NCBI RefSeq assembly: GCF_900129325.1
Contig: NZ_FQUP01000003.1
Location: 558,001-622,000, forward strand
From: Kaistia soli DSM 19436
Lineage (GTDB): Bacteria > Pseudomonadota > Alphaproteobacteria > Rhizobiales > Kaistiaceae
Direction of reading: 5' to 3'
Length of the DNA: 64,000 nucleotides
Both the position numbers and the translations under genes were made by a program. Below, piece after piece: positions 47,195-55,771 of this stretch; the first letter of the stretch is position 1, and every line of letters starts with the position of its first letter. The notes beneath the pieces were generated by a model. The model saw only the letters and a list, made by a program, of their open reading frames with translations. It searched no databases and was not told where the DNA came from.

Positions 47195-47201
47195 CTCGCC
47201 C

Positions 47202-47288
47202 ATGAGCCTCTCTGCCCGCACCTTCTTCTTTGGCTGGTACTTTAGCTATCCGTTGCCGGCGGCGGAGGCAGGAGCGCGCTCGAAGTAG
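47202..47288 (+). CDS. Aromatic amino acid leader peptide for DAHP synthase
   Basis: A 28-codon reading frame, MSLSARTFFFGWYFSY and then a Pro/Ala/Gly-rich tail ending in Lys and TAG. Seven of residues 8-16 are aromatic: four Phe, one Trp and two Tyr. It lies 21 bases before a strong intrinsic terminator and 88 bases before the DAHP synthase start. This is the architecture of transcription attenuation by ribosome stalling. There is no Shine-Dalgarno sequence in the 20 bases upstream, and the likely transcription start is at the ATG, which fits leaderless translation as described for rhizobial trpL. Confidence 0.85.
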   Translation: MSLSARTFFFGWYFSYPLPAAEAGARSK

Positions 47289-47309
47289 AAGATCGAAGCA
47301 TCCCCCACC

Positions 47310-47339
47310 AAGCCGCCAAACCGAGTTGGCGGCTTTTTT
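47310..47339 (+). terminator. Attenuator terminator upstream of DAHP synthase
   Basis: AGCCGCCAA (47311-47319) and TTGGCGGCT (47326-47334) form a perfect stem of at least 9 bp around ACCGAG, followed by a T-run to 47339. A GGCGGC within the leader (47258-47263) can pair with GCCGCC (47312-47317), the 5' arm, giving an alternative antiterminator. Stalling at the aromatic codons (47223-47249) would leave 47258 onward free for that pairing. Confidence 0.88.
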
Positions 47340-47376
47340 GTTGGCCGCTGCCGGGAAACTCCAAGGAGCCCGAACC

Positions 47377-48465
47377 GTGCCCGACACCACAGACGATCTG
47401 CGCATCAGCGCATTGAAGGAACTCTCGCCACCCGCAGCCGTGATGGCCGAGTTCCCCCGCACCGATGCTGCGAGCCTGACGGTCGCGACGAGCCGCCGCG
47501 CGCTGCATGACATTCTGCATGGCCGCGACGATCGCCTCGCCGTCGTGATCGGCCCCTGCTCGATCCACGATCCAGAGGCAGCCATCGACTACGCCCACCG
47601 CCTCGTCGAAGAGCGCAAGCGTCTTGGCTCCGAGCTTGAGATTGTCATGCGCGTCTATTTCGAGAAGCCGCGCACAACGGTCGGGTGGAAGGGCCTTATC
47701 AACGATCCCGACCTCGATGGAAGCTTCCATATCGACAAGGGCCTGCGCCGCGCGCGCAGCCTGCTGCTCGAGATCAACAAGCTCGGTCTGCCGGCCGGCT
47801 CCGAATTCCTCGACATGACGACGCCGCAATATTTCGCCGATCTCGTCGGCTGGGGCGCCATCGGCGCGCGGACGACCGAGAGCCAGGTGCATCGCGAGCT
47901 GGCTTCCGGCCTCTCCTGCCCGGTCGGCTTCAAGAACGGCACTGACGGCAATGTGAAGATCGCGGTCGACGCGGTTCTCTCCGCCTCGCAGCCGCATCAT
48001 TTCCTGGCGGTGACCAAGGAGGGACGCTCGGCGATCGCCGCCACGACCGGCAATGACGACTGCCACATCATCCTGCGTGGCGGCAAGGCGCCGAACTATG
48101 ACGCGGCAAGCGTCGATGCGGCTGCCGCTGAACTCGCCAAGGCCGGGCTGCCACCCTTCCTGATGATCGATGCCAGCCACGCCAACAGCCTGAAGAAGCC
48201 CGAAAACCAGCCGCGCGTCTGCGATGAGATCGGCGCACAGATTGCCGCCGGCGATGACCGCATCATGGGCGTGATGATCGAAAGCAATCTCGTTGCCGGC
48301 CGGCAGGATCTCGTGCCGGGACGTCCGCTGGTCTATGGCCAGAGCATCACCGATGGCTGCATCGACTGGCAGACCTCGGTCGGCGTGCTCGAACGGCTTG
48401 CCGAAGCGGTCGCGCACCGGCGCGAACGCAGCCGGCCGGAAGCACGGCTCGCCGCCGCAGTCTGA
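47377..48465 (+). CDS. 3-deoxy-7-phosphoheptulonate synthase (class I, AroF/G/H type)
   Basis: A 362-residue enzyme that condenses PEP and erythrose-4-phosphate, the first step to Phe, Tyr and Trp. It has VVIGPCSIHDPEAAIDYAHRL, RVYFEKPRTTVGWKGLINDPDLDGSF, GSEFLDMTTPQYFADLVGWGAIGARTTESQVHR, CHIILRGGKAPNYD and MIDASHANS. These are class I alpha signatures with PEP- and metal-binding residues. The start is GTG at 47377 with AAGGAG eight bases upstream. An attenuator with a Phe/Trp/Tyr leader precedes it, and tyrS follows. Most alphaproteobacteria also carry a plant-type (class II) enzyme; which isoform the organism relies on cannot be judged here. Confidence 0.95.
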   Translation: MPDTTDDLRISALKELSPPAAVMAEFPRTDAASLTVATSRRALHDILHGRDDRLAVVIGPCSIHDPEAAIDYAHRLVEERKRLGSELEIVMRVYFEKPRTTVGWKGLINDPDLDGSFHIDKGLRRARSLLLEINKLGLPAGSEFLDMTTPQYFADLVGWGAIGARTTESQVHRELASGLSCPVGFKNGTDGNVKIAVDAVLSASQPHHFLAVTKEGRSAIAATTGNDDCHIILRGGKAPNYDAASVDAAAAELAKAGLPPFLMIDASHANSLKKPENQPRVCDEIGAQIAAGDDRIMGVMIESNLVAGRQDLVPGRPLVYGQSITDGCIDWQTSVGVLERLAEAVAHRRERSRPEARLAAAV

Positions 48466-48572
48466 CCGGGTCGCAGGAAACCCGGGTTACAGCAAACCTG
48501 GCCGTCGCTGATGATCTTTTCGGCGGCGGCTGCTAAAGCCTGCCGCGCCACCCACTCTGTCGAGATGATGCC

Positions 48573-49826
48573 ATGACCGCGTTCAAGTCCGATTTCCTGC
48601 AGGTGCTCAGCGAGCGCGGGCTCATCCATCAGATTTCAGACCCTGAGGGACTCGACGCACAGTGCATCAAGGGGCCGATCACGGCCTATGTCGGTTATGA
48701 CGCGACGGCGACCAGCCTCCATATCGGCAATCTGATTTCCGCGACTATGCTGCACTGGTTGCAGGAGACCGGACATCGGCCGATCGCCTTGATGGGCGGC
48801 GGCACGTCGATGGTCGGCGACCCCTCGTTCCGCGACGACCAGCGCAAGCTGCTGACCATCGAGGAAATCGACCGCAACATTGCCGGCATCAAGCAGATCT
48901 TCTCGCGCATCCTGCGCTTCGGCGAAGGGCCGGGCGACGCGATCATGGTCAACAATGCCGACTGGCTGCTGAAGCTCAACTATGTGGAGTTCCTGCGCGA
49001 TGTCGGCCGGCACTTCTCGGTCAATCGCATGCTTTCCTTCGATTCGGTGAAGCTGCGGCTCGATCGCGAGCAGTCGCTCTCCTTCCTCGAATTCAACTAC
49101 ATGATCATGCAGGGCTACGACTTCGTCGAGCTCAACCGCCGCTATGACTGCGTGCTGCAGATGGGCGGCTCCGACCAGTGGGGCAACATCATCAATGGCG
49201 TCGACCTGGCCCACCGGATGGACCGACCGCAGCTCTATGCGCTGACGACGCCGCTGCTCACCACCTCATCGGGCGCCAAGATGGGCAAGACGGCGAAGGG
49301 CGCCGTCTGGCTCAATGGCGACCTCTTCAGCCCCTATGATTTCTGGCAGTATTTCCGCAACACCGAGGATGCCGATGTCGGCCGCTTCCTGAAGATCTTC
49401 ACGCGCCTGCCGCTGTCCGAGATCGCGCGGCTCGAGGCGCTTGGCGGTGCCGAGATCAACGACGCGAAGAAGATCCTGGCCACCGAGGCGACCGCGGTCG
49501 TGCATGGCCGCGGAGCCGCCGAAGCCGCCGCTGAGACGGCGCGCCAGACCTTCGAGGAAGGCGCGCTCGCCGAGTCGCTGCCGACCATCGAAGTTCCTGC
49601 AGCCGAATTCGAGGCAGGGATTGGCGCGCTCGGTCTTTTCGTCCGCGCCGGCCTCGTCGCCTCGAACGGCGAGGCACGGCGCCAGATCAAGGGCGGCGGC
49701 CTCAGGGTGAACGATGCCGCCCTTTCCGACGAGAAGGCGATGATCGGCCCCGGCCTGCTGACGCCTGAAGGCGTCGTCAAGCTTTCGCTCGGCCGCAAGA
49801 AGCACGTCCTGATCCGCCCGGCCTGA
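48573..49826 (+). CDS. tyrS: Tyrosyl-tRNA synthetase
   Basis: A 417-residue class I aminoacyl-tRNA synthetase. It has the HIGH-type motif HIGN at residues 50-53, the KMSKS-type loop [10 protein letters not shown] around 233, [16 protein letters not shown] for tyrosine binding, and a C-terminal S4 RNA-binding domain ([19 protein letters not shown]). It lies 107 bases after DAHP synthase with no obvious terminator in between. Confidence 0.97.
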   Translation: MTAFKSDFLQVLSERGLIHQISDPEGLDAQCIKGPITAYVGYDATATSLHIGNLISATMLHWLQETGHRPIALMGGGTSMVGDPSFRDDQRKLLTIEEIDRNIAGIKQIFSRILRFGEGPGDAIMVNNADWLLKLNYVEFLRDVGRHFSVNRMLSFDSVKLRLDREQSLSFLEFNYMIMQGYDFVELNRRYDCVLQMGGSDQWGNIINGVDLAHRMDRPQLYALTTPLLTTSSGAKMGKTAKGAVWLNGDLFSPYDFWQYFRNTEDADVGRFLKIFTRLPLSEIARLEALGGAEINDAKKILATEATAVVHGRGAAEAAAETARQTFEEGALAESLPTIEVPAAEFEAGIGALGLFVRAGLVASNGEARRQIKGGGLRVNDAALSDEKAMIGPGLLTPEGVVKLSLGRKKHVLIRPA

Positions 49827-49838
49827 CCGGAAACGGCC

Positions 49839-50651
49839 TCAGGGCATCGCCTCGACCACGATGGCCCGGATGGCACCTTCGATCGGTCCCGATCCGAACC
49901 GCCGCTCGAGCGCCTCGGCAGCCTTATCCGTCGCCTCCATGAGCCCGCCCGGTCGTCGTGTCTCGATCTCGGCGCGCATCGGCGTGCCCTGGCAGTAGGT
50001 CATGGCGACCTCTCTTGCCGAGCCGCCATGGCTGATGCGCGCGACGGTCTGCATGTCGATGGACCCGAAACCCGCCGCGGTGAGGTCGGCGCGGATGCGG
50101 GCCTGATCGAAATGGCCGTGCGGCGTGCGCGCCATGAAGAGCGGCGGATCCTCGGGAAACATCGCTCCAAGCGCCATCGTCACGGTCTCGGCGAACACAT
50201 TGGCGGGCAGCGCATCCCAGACATTGAAGACATAGCGCCCGCCCGGACGGAGCAGCCGCAGGGCCTCGCGATAAGCCTTCACCTTGTCGGGGAAGAACAT
50301 CACGCCGAACTGGCAGGCGACCACGTCGAAGCCACCATCTTCGAACGGCAAGGCCATGGCGTCGGCGATCTGGAAGGTGATGCGCTTGTCGTCGGCTTGC
50401 TGCGCGATCGCTCGGTCGAGCATCGGCTGATTAAGATCAGTGGCGATGATGGTTGCATCGGCAGGAAGCCGCGCAGCGAGCGCGCGCGTCAGGGCGCCCG
50501 TTCCCGCTGCGATTTCCAGCAGGCGTTTGGGACGTGCCGCGGCGATTCGCTCGGCGAGATCGTCGGCATAGGTCTGGAAGATCAGCGGGACCAGGAAACG
50601 ATCATAGAGATCAGGAATAGCACCCGCGAAGACAGCGTCGTTGGTGTTCAT
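49839..50651 (-). CDS. Class I SAM-dependent methyltransferase
   Basis: A 270-residue enzyme with the SAM-binding glycine motif LLEIAAGTGALTRALA, motif II ATDLNQPMLDRA, IADAMALPFEDGGFDVVACQFGVMFF and the post-motif LRLLRPGGRYVFNVW. It looks like a small-molecule methyltransferase of the UbiE/YcgJ group. The substrate is unknown. GGAGAG precedes the ATG at 50651. It converges on tyrS. Confidence 0.9.
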   Translation of the reverse strand: MNTNDAVFAGAIPDLYDRFLVPLIFQTYADDLAERIAAARPKRLLEIAAGTGALTRALAARLPADATIIATDLNQPMLDRAIAQQADDKRITFQIADAMALPFEDGGFDVVACQFGVMFFPDKVKAYREALRLLRPGGRYVFNVWDALPANVFAETVTMALGAMFPEDPPLFMARTPHGHFDQARIRADLTAAGFGSIDMQTVARISHGGSAREVAMTYCQGTPMRAEIETRRPGGLMEATDKAAEALERRFGSGPIEGAIRAIVVEAMP

Positions 50652-50730
50652 GATTTCTCTCCGAGGCGCGCCGAAATTCGGGCGCCCCGCCATGAATACA
50701 CCCGACGAGGTCCCGAAACGAGACGGGGCG

Positions 50731-53700
50731 TCAGTTGACCGGGAACTCGAAGATCTTCCGGAAGATGCCGGGCGTGATCATCGACAACGGATTGACCGTG
50801 AGGCTCGGGCCGGAAATCGGTCCTTCAACCTTGAACGTCACGCCAAACAACCCGCCTTGGCTGCCGCCGCCCAGCGCGAGGCCGATCAGCGGCAGGCGGC
50901 CGAACAGGTTGTTGACCGCATAGGCAGGCAGATAGGTTCCGGCGACGGAGATCACCTGCTTGGCGAGGTCGATCGTGCCGTTGAGCGTCGCGCCGACCGT
51001 TGCGCCGCGCAGCACGGCGTCCTCGATAACGATGAGCGAGCCGCGCTTAGTATAATCGAGCCGCATCCGGTCGAAGGGAACGTGATCGGGATCGAGACCA
51101 CTCGGCTGGGCGGCCTCACCGGTGCCTGTCGAGGCCGAAACCAGCTTTCGCATCGAGGCTTCGTCGACGATTGCGAAACTCGCTACGTCGAACACGCCGG
51201 AGAATGGTCCCTTGGCGCCGCTTCGCTCGCCCGACAGGCGGAGCTTGCCGCCGCTGATCCGCCGATAGAGATCGACAAAGCTGAACAGATTGCCGGCATC
51301 GGCGGATTGGAGGTCGAGGCTTGCACCCGAAGATCCGCTGTCCTTGTAGACCATCGCGACGCCGCCGCCAGGCAGCGAACCCTTGAGGCTCGCCTTGCCA
51401 ACGGCGCCGTTGTTCGTGGAAACCAGAATGGCGCTATTCGAGAGCGTGACCTGGCCGAAGCCGGTGATGCTGTCGATCTTCGCATCGACCGACAGCGAAG
51501 CCGCGCTGTCATCCGGCGATGGCGTGTTGGACTTCAACTGCGCGATCAGCCCGCGCGCGTCGAAGGAAGCGCCACGCGCCGTGATCTGGTAGCCGTCGCC
51601 CTTGCGGACCAGCGCCACCGAGATCTGGTCGCCCTTGCGCAGCGCAAAGCGATCGATATCGGCCGAAACGAGCCCATATTTGGCATCGAGGACAGCTTTG
51701 CCACGGAAACCGAAGCCGTCGCCGGTCGCCACCATATTGTCGACGAGGAAGCCCCCATCCGGGCGCGGCACCATGTCGAACACGAGCTTGGCGGGCACGC
51801 CGATGCCCTTGGTCCAGCCGAGGGCCTGCAGCATGAGCCGTGCCTGCTTCAGGTCGAATTCATAGTGCTGGCCCTTACGGCCATCGCCAAGATCGGTGAT
51901 CGAGGCGCCGACCGTGCCGCCGAGCATGTTGTCGAGGCCGATGCCGAGACGCTTGCGGGCATCGGCATCGAGGACGAGCTGAACGCTGCGCCGTGCCGCC
52001 TCGCTGTCGCCATCTCCCGTCCGCAGGGGCTGCGTCAGGTCGATCGTGGCCGGCACGCCGTTGATCGTCGCCTTGCCGTTGATCGAGAAGGCGTCGGCGC
52101 TCGCCGTCATGGCGAAAGCGCCGCCCTTGATGATGCGGTCTTCGATCGGCGCTGTGCTCGCGAAATTGGTCGTGTCGAGCGTTGCACTCCATTTGATGTC
52201 GCTCGGCAGCAGTCCCGGCTTCAGCGGCATGGTGATCGACAGGCTGCCGCGTCCGTCGCCAGAGAGATTGGCTGGATTGATGCCATTTCGCGACATCGCA
52301 CGCATCGGCTCGGAATTCGCGATCTCGGCGATGGCGCCAACATCGCCCTCGAACTGTGTCTCGATCCGGCTTTCGGCATTGGCCACCGCCGTATTGGGCA
52401 CGGCGAAGATGCCGGCCGTGATGTCGACCGACTTGCCCGAGGGCGCGGTGATCGTGCCCTTGTCGATATCGATGCCGAAGGTCGAGCCGGCGACCACGGC
52501 ATTGCCGCTGACATTGGTGATGGCCGGGATCGTGCCAACCGTCGTGAAGCTGACATCCTCGAGGCGAGCGTCGAGGCGCATGTAGTTTTCCGGCATGGTG
52601 ACGCGCTCGCCGGTCCACAAGACGCCGCCCGGAACCGCCGCCTCGAAATGGCCCGAGGCGATGCGGCCGCCGATCACATGCTCCAGAACCCATTTGCGCG
52701 CCGGGCCGGCCAGTGTCGGGGGCCAGATTTGCTTCAGGGCCGAAATCGACATCGGCGTGAATGAGGCCGAGAGTGCCATCGAGGGCGTCGCCCCTTCCAG
52801 CCCGAGCGTTCCAGCGGCGGCAACCGAGGCGACGGGCGTGGTGATGTCAAAATCGGTGATGTCGATGCGCTTACCGGGAAAATCCGCCGTCCCGACCAGA
52901 GCGATGCGGTCGGCGACGATGGGTGGCGAGTTGCTGTCGCTCGCCAGCATGGCGCCGCGGGATTCGAACTCGAAGCTGTAACGGCCATCGGATCGGTCCT
53001 CGAGCGGCTTGATCGCGCCGGTCAGAACGGCCGACGTCGGACCGAACTGGAAATTCGAGGGTTCCAGAATGAGGCTGCGCCGGGCGATGTCCCAATGGAC
53101 GCGGATCGTCGCCTCGTCCAGCAACACGGTATCCTTGCCGAAGCCGGACACAAACTTGCCGGCGCCGAGATCGAAACGGAGCTGCGCATCCTTGACGTCG
53201 CCATCCGCGCCGAGCACGACCGTCGCGCGGCCGAACAGCGGAATGTCGGAGACGATCAGGCTCTCGGGACGGCCGAAATTCGGCTCGATGTCGGCGAGGG
53301 TCAGCTGGGAAAAGGAGAGCGTCAGATTGCGGTCGCCGGTCTTCGGATCAAGCGAGCGCTCGCCCACGATCCCCCACCGGCCGGCATAGCCCGATGTGGC
53401 GAAAGTCGCCTTGATCGTTCCGCCGGGATCGAGGTTGAGCGAGAGATCGGTATGCGGGAAGACGCGCTGCTGCAGCTTCTTGGCGTCCCAGATGTGGATC
53501 GTCGCGGCGTCCACATTGAGGCGCTGGAAGTTGCGCGCGATCGCCGCGTCGATGGCCGGCTCCAGACCGCCATTCATGATATGGAGCGCCGTGAACAGGT
53601 CGGGGAAGCCGCCATCGATCGCGTCGAGGGCCGGGGGCGGCGTGGACCGGTCTGCCGCTGCCGGTTTCACGGCGGCCGAGGCAGGAACAACGTGATCCGC

Positions 53701-54174
53701 CGTGCCGAGATAGATGCGTCCGTCGCCGCCGCGCACCAGCGAGACGTCCGGATCACTCACCTCGACCTGTGTGATATCGAGGCGAAGACGCAGCAGAGAC
53801 AGCGGATCGATGCCGAGGCGCAAGGTCGGGATATGCGCCACCGAACCATGACCGCGATCGTCGACCCTGATTTCGTCGAAACGGGCCATCAGGCCCATCA
53901 CGGGATCGACGTCGATCATGGCCGCGCCGACCGTGACATCATATCCGGGGCCGAGCTGGCGGCTGATCGTCTCGGCGACGCGCTCGCGCAGCACGCCGAG
54001 CTCTACGGGTCCGGACGCAAGAATGAAGGCGAGAGCGACGAAAAGCACGATCAGCATCAGGGCGAGCGTGCTCGCAATGCGCAGCATGATGCCCAGCCGC
54101 CCGCGCCGGCGCATCGGTACCTTGGCCGCGAGCGGTCGGTGGGCCCGCGCCGAGGGAAACTGGTCGAGCCGCAT
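50731..54174 (-). CDS. AsmA/YhdP-like protein with DUF3971 region
   Basis: A 1147-residue protein with one N-terminal transmembrane helix (LALMLIVLFVALAFILASG, after a basic cytoplasmic stretch) and a long periplasmic part rich in beta structure, typical of AsmA-like lipid-transfer proteins that bridge the envelope. Toward the C-terminus are the AsmA-C-type features RMRLDYTKRGSLIVIEDAVLRGATVGATLNGTIDLAK and FGVTFKVEGPISGPSLTVNPLSMITPGIFRKIF. Such proteins help carry phospholipid to the outer membrane. The window also holds an Mla operon; a relation is plausible but not shown. Confidence 0.88.
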   Translation of the reverse strand: MRLDQFPSARAHRPLAAKVPMRRRGRLGIMLRIASTLALMLIVLFVALAFILASGPVELGVLRERVAETISRQLGPGYDVTVGAAMIDVDPVMGLMARFDEIRVDDRGHGSVAHIPTLRLGIDPLSLLRLRLDITQVEVSDPDVSLVRGGDGRIYLGTADHVVPASAAVKPAAADRSTPPPALDAIDGGFPDLFTALHIMNGGLEPAIDAAIARNFQRLNVDAATIHIWDAKKLQQRVFPHTDLSLNLDPGGTIKATFATSGYAGRWGIVGERSLDPKTGDRNLTLSFSQLTLADIEPNFGRPESLIVSDIPLFGRATVVLGADGDVKDAQLRFDLGAGKFVSGFGKDTVLLDEATIRVHWDIARRSLILEPSNFQFGPTSAVLTGAIKPLEDRSDGRYSFEFESRGAMLASDSNSPPIVADRIALVGTADFPGKRIDITDFDITTPVASVAAAGTLGLEGATPSMALSASFTPMSISALKQIWPPTLAGPARKWVLEHVIGGRIASGHFEAAVPGGVLWTGERVTMPENYMRLDARLEDVSFTTVGTIPAITNVSGNAVVAGSTFGIDIDKGTITAPSGKSVDITAGIFAVPNTAVANAESRIETQFEGDVGAIAEIANSEPMRAMSRNGINPANLSGDGRGSLSITMPLKPGLLPSDIKWSATLDTTNFASTAPIEDRIIKGGAFAMTASADAFSINGKATINGVPATIDLTQPLRTGDGDSEAARRSVQLVLDADARKRLGIGLDNMLGGTVGASITDLGDGRKGQHYEFDLKQARLMLQALGWTKGIGVPAKLVFDMVPRPDGGFLVDNMVATGDGFGFRGKAVLDAKYGLVSADIDRFALRKGDQISVALVRKGDGYQITARGASFDARGLIAQLKSNTPSPDDSAASLSVDAKIDSITGFGQVTLSNSAILVSTNNGAVGKASLKGSLPGGGVAMVYKDSGSSGASLDLQSADAGNLFSFVDLYRRISGGKLRLSGERSGAKGPFSGVFDVASFAIVDEASMRKLVSASTGTGEAAQPSGLDPDHVPFDRMRLDYTKRGSLIVIEDAVLRGATVGATLNGTIDLAKQVISVAGTYLPAYAVNNLFGRLPLIGLALGGGSQGGLFGVTFKVEGPISGPSLTVNPLSMITPGIFRKIFEFPVN

Positions 54175-54367
54175 TGTCAGGCGTCAAAACCCTCTGTCGC
54201 TGCAAAAGCAGGTATGACTGCGGTCTTGCTGACCACAGATCCGGCGGCATCAACGCCATAGGCGGCCAAGCCGCGCAATTCGCGGGGCGTCCGTCTCTTC
54301 ATACCTTGTAACCTATTCCCGTTTTTTGTTTCTGAGGCCAGACAAACCCGACAAAAGGAAGGCAAGA

Positions 54368-54835
54368 ATGGGCCAGCTCGCCCCAGGAGACAACGCCCCT
54401 TCGTTTGAACTCCCCACCGATGACGGGGGTTCCGCGTCGCTCGCGGCCTTTCGCGGCCGGAAGCTCGTGATCTTCTTCTATCCGGGCGACGACACCCCGA
54501 CCTGCACCACCGAAGCGCTGGATTTTACCACGGCCATGGCCGATTTCGAGGCGGCTGGAACGACGGTTCTCGGCATCTCGCCTGATTCGGTAAAATCGCA
54601 TGCGCGGTTCAGGCAGAAGCGCGGACTTGGCGTCTTGCTCGCGTCAGACGAGACGAAGGACGTCGTCGAAGCCTATGGCGTCTGGCAAGAGAAGCAGATG
54701 TATGGCCGGACCTATATGGGCGTCGTACGCACCACATTCCTGATCGATGCCGAAGGCCGCATCGCCCGCATCTGGCCGAAGCTCAAAGTGAAGGGCCATG
54801 TCGCCGAAGTGCTGGCTGCAGCAAGGGCGCTGTGA
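54368..54835 (+). CDS. bcp: Peroxiredoxin, BCP/PrxQ type, lacking the usual resolving cysteine
   Basis: A 155-residue thiol peroxidase. The peroxidatic Cys46 is in FYPGDDTPTCTTEALDF. The position five residues on, Cys in E. coli BCP, is Leu51, and no other Cys is present, so this is a 1-Cys version. RTTFLIDAEGRIARIWPKLKVKGH forms the C-terminal strand. GGAAGG is six bases before the ATG at 54368. The DUF455 gene overlaps its stop, so they are coupled. Confidence 0.93.
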   Translation: MGQLAPGDNAPSFELPTDDGGSASLAAFRGRKLVIFFYPGDDTPTCTTEALDFTTAMADFEAAGTTVLGISPDSVKSHARFRQKRGLGVLLASDETKDVVEAYGVWQEKQMYGRTYMGVVRTTFLIDAEGRIARIWPKLKVKGHVAEVLAAARAL

Positions 54836-55662
54836 CGATCATGACCACCGCTTTCGCCAGCCTCGCCGATGCCTCGGCCAAGATCGTCGCTACCGCCGAT
54901 CTCGACGAGAAGGTCGACATCGCGTTTGCGGCCGCCAAGGCCTGGTTTGGACGGCGGCTGTCGCTGCGCGGCGCCGAGGACCGACCGATGCCGGACCGGC
55001 CCGGCCGCCCGGAACGGCCGCTGCTCGTACCGCCGCGGGCCCTCCCGAAGCGCTCGGTCGCCTCCCCTCAGGGCCGGACTGCGCTGATCCATTCACTCGC
55101 CCATATCGAGTTGAATGCGGTCGACCTGACCTGGGACCTTGTCGGCCGCTTCGCCCGCGTGCCGATGCCGCGCTCGTTTTTCGACAACTGGGTGCAGGTG
55201 GGGCTCGAGGAAGCGAAGCACTTCTCGCTGCTCGCCGACCATCTTCGCGCGATCGGCTCCGCCTATGGCGACCTGCCCGCGCATGACGGGCTCTGGCAGG
55301 CGACACAGGAAACCGGGCACGACCTCATGGCGCGCCTCGCCGTCCTGCCTCTGGTGCTTGAAGCGCGCGGGCTCGACGTCACCCCGCCTCTGATCGGCAA
55401 GCTGGCGGAACAGGGCGACGAGCCCGGCGCCGGTATCCTTGAGATCATCTACCGCGACGAGCGGCGCCACGTCGCCTTCGGCTGCAAGTGGTTCCGCTTC
55501 CTGTGCGACCGTCATGGGCTCGCGCCCGAGCCGACCTTCCGGAAGCTCGTGATCAAGCATTTCCGCGGACCGCTGAAGCCCCCCTTCAACGACGCCGCAC
55601 GCGCCGAGGCCGGCATGACTCCCGGTTTCTACCGGCCGCTCGTCCGCGCGCTCGACGTGTAG
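54832..55662 (+). CDS. Ferritin-like DUF455 family protein
   Basis: A 276-residue helical protein of the DUF455 group. Possible metal ligands are HSLAHIELNAVDL, VGLEEAKHF and IIYRDERRHVAFG, the ExxH pattern of ferritin-like di-iron sites. The function is not established. GTG at 54832 overlaps the bcp stop and has AAGGG four bases upstream; an in-frame ATG at 54841 is the other choice. Its link with bcp suggests an oxidative or metal stress setting. Confidence 0.85.
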   Translation: MTIMTTAFASLADASAKIVATADLDEKVDIAFAAAKAWFGRRLSLRGAEDRPMPDRPGRPERPLLVPPRALPKRSVASPQGRTALIHSLAHIELNAVDLTWDLVGRFARVPMPRSFFDNWVQVGLEEAKHFSLLADHLRAIGSAYGDLPAHDGLWQATQETGHDLMARLAVLPLVLEARGLDVTPPLIGKLAEQGDEPGAGILEIIYRDERRHVAFGCKWFRFLCDRHGLAPEPTFRKLVIKHFRGPLKPPFNDAARAEAGMTPGFYRPLVRALDV

Positions 55663-55675
55663 CCATGGCGCGAGG

Positions 55676-55694
55676 GTAACCAAGGTTTAACCTT
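55676..55694 (+). promoter_or_regulatory. CtrA-like box upstream of first M23 gene
   Basis: GTAA (55676-55679), 7 bases, TTAA (55687-55690), followed by CC. The CtrA consensus is TTAA-N7-TTAA. The centre also forms a palindrome AAGGTTTAACCTT (55682-55694). The TTAA ends 81 bases before the ATG. A matching site precedes the next M23 gene. Confidence 0.55.
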
Positions 55695-55771
55695 AACGCT
55701 TTCTAATCAGCGATGAACCGGCTGCCCCTGAAAGCGCCGGCTGCGGTCATCATCGCCAGGTTGAAGCGCCC

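Noticed and set aside
50641-52764. A 707-codon open frame on the plus strand opposite the AsmA-like gene
   Set aside because: High-GC DNA leaves antisense frames open. The product has no domains and is rich in Arg, Asp, His and Glu, as expected for the complement of real codons. The minus-strand gene has clear membrane and AsmA features.
53095-54261. A 388-codon plus-strand frame opposite the start of the AsmA gene
   Set aside because: Arg/Asp-rich antisense translation with no domain, explained by the codon bias of the opposite strand.
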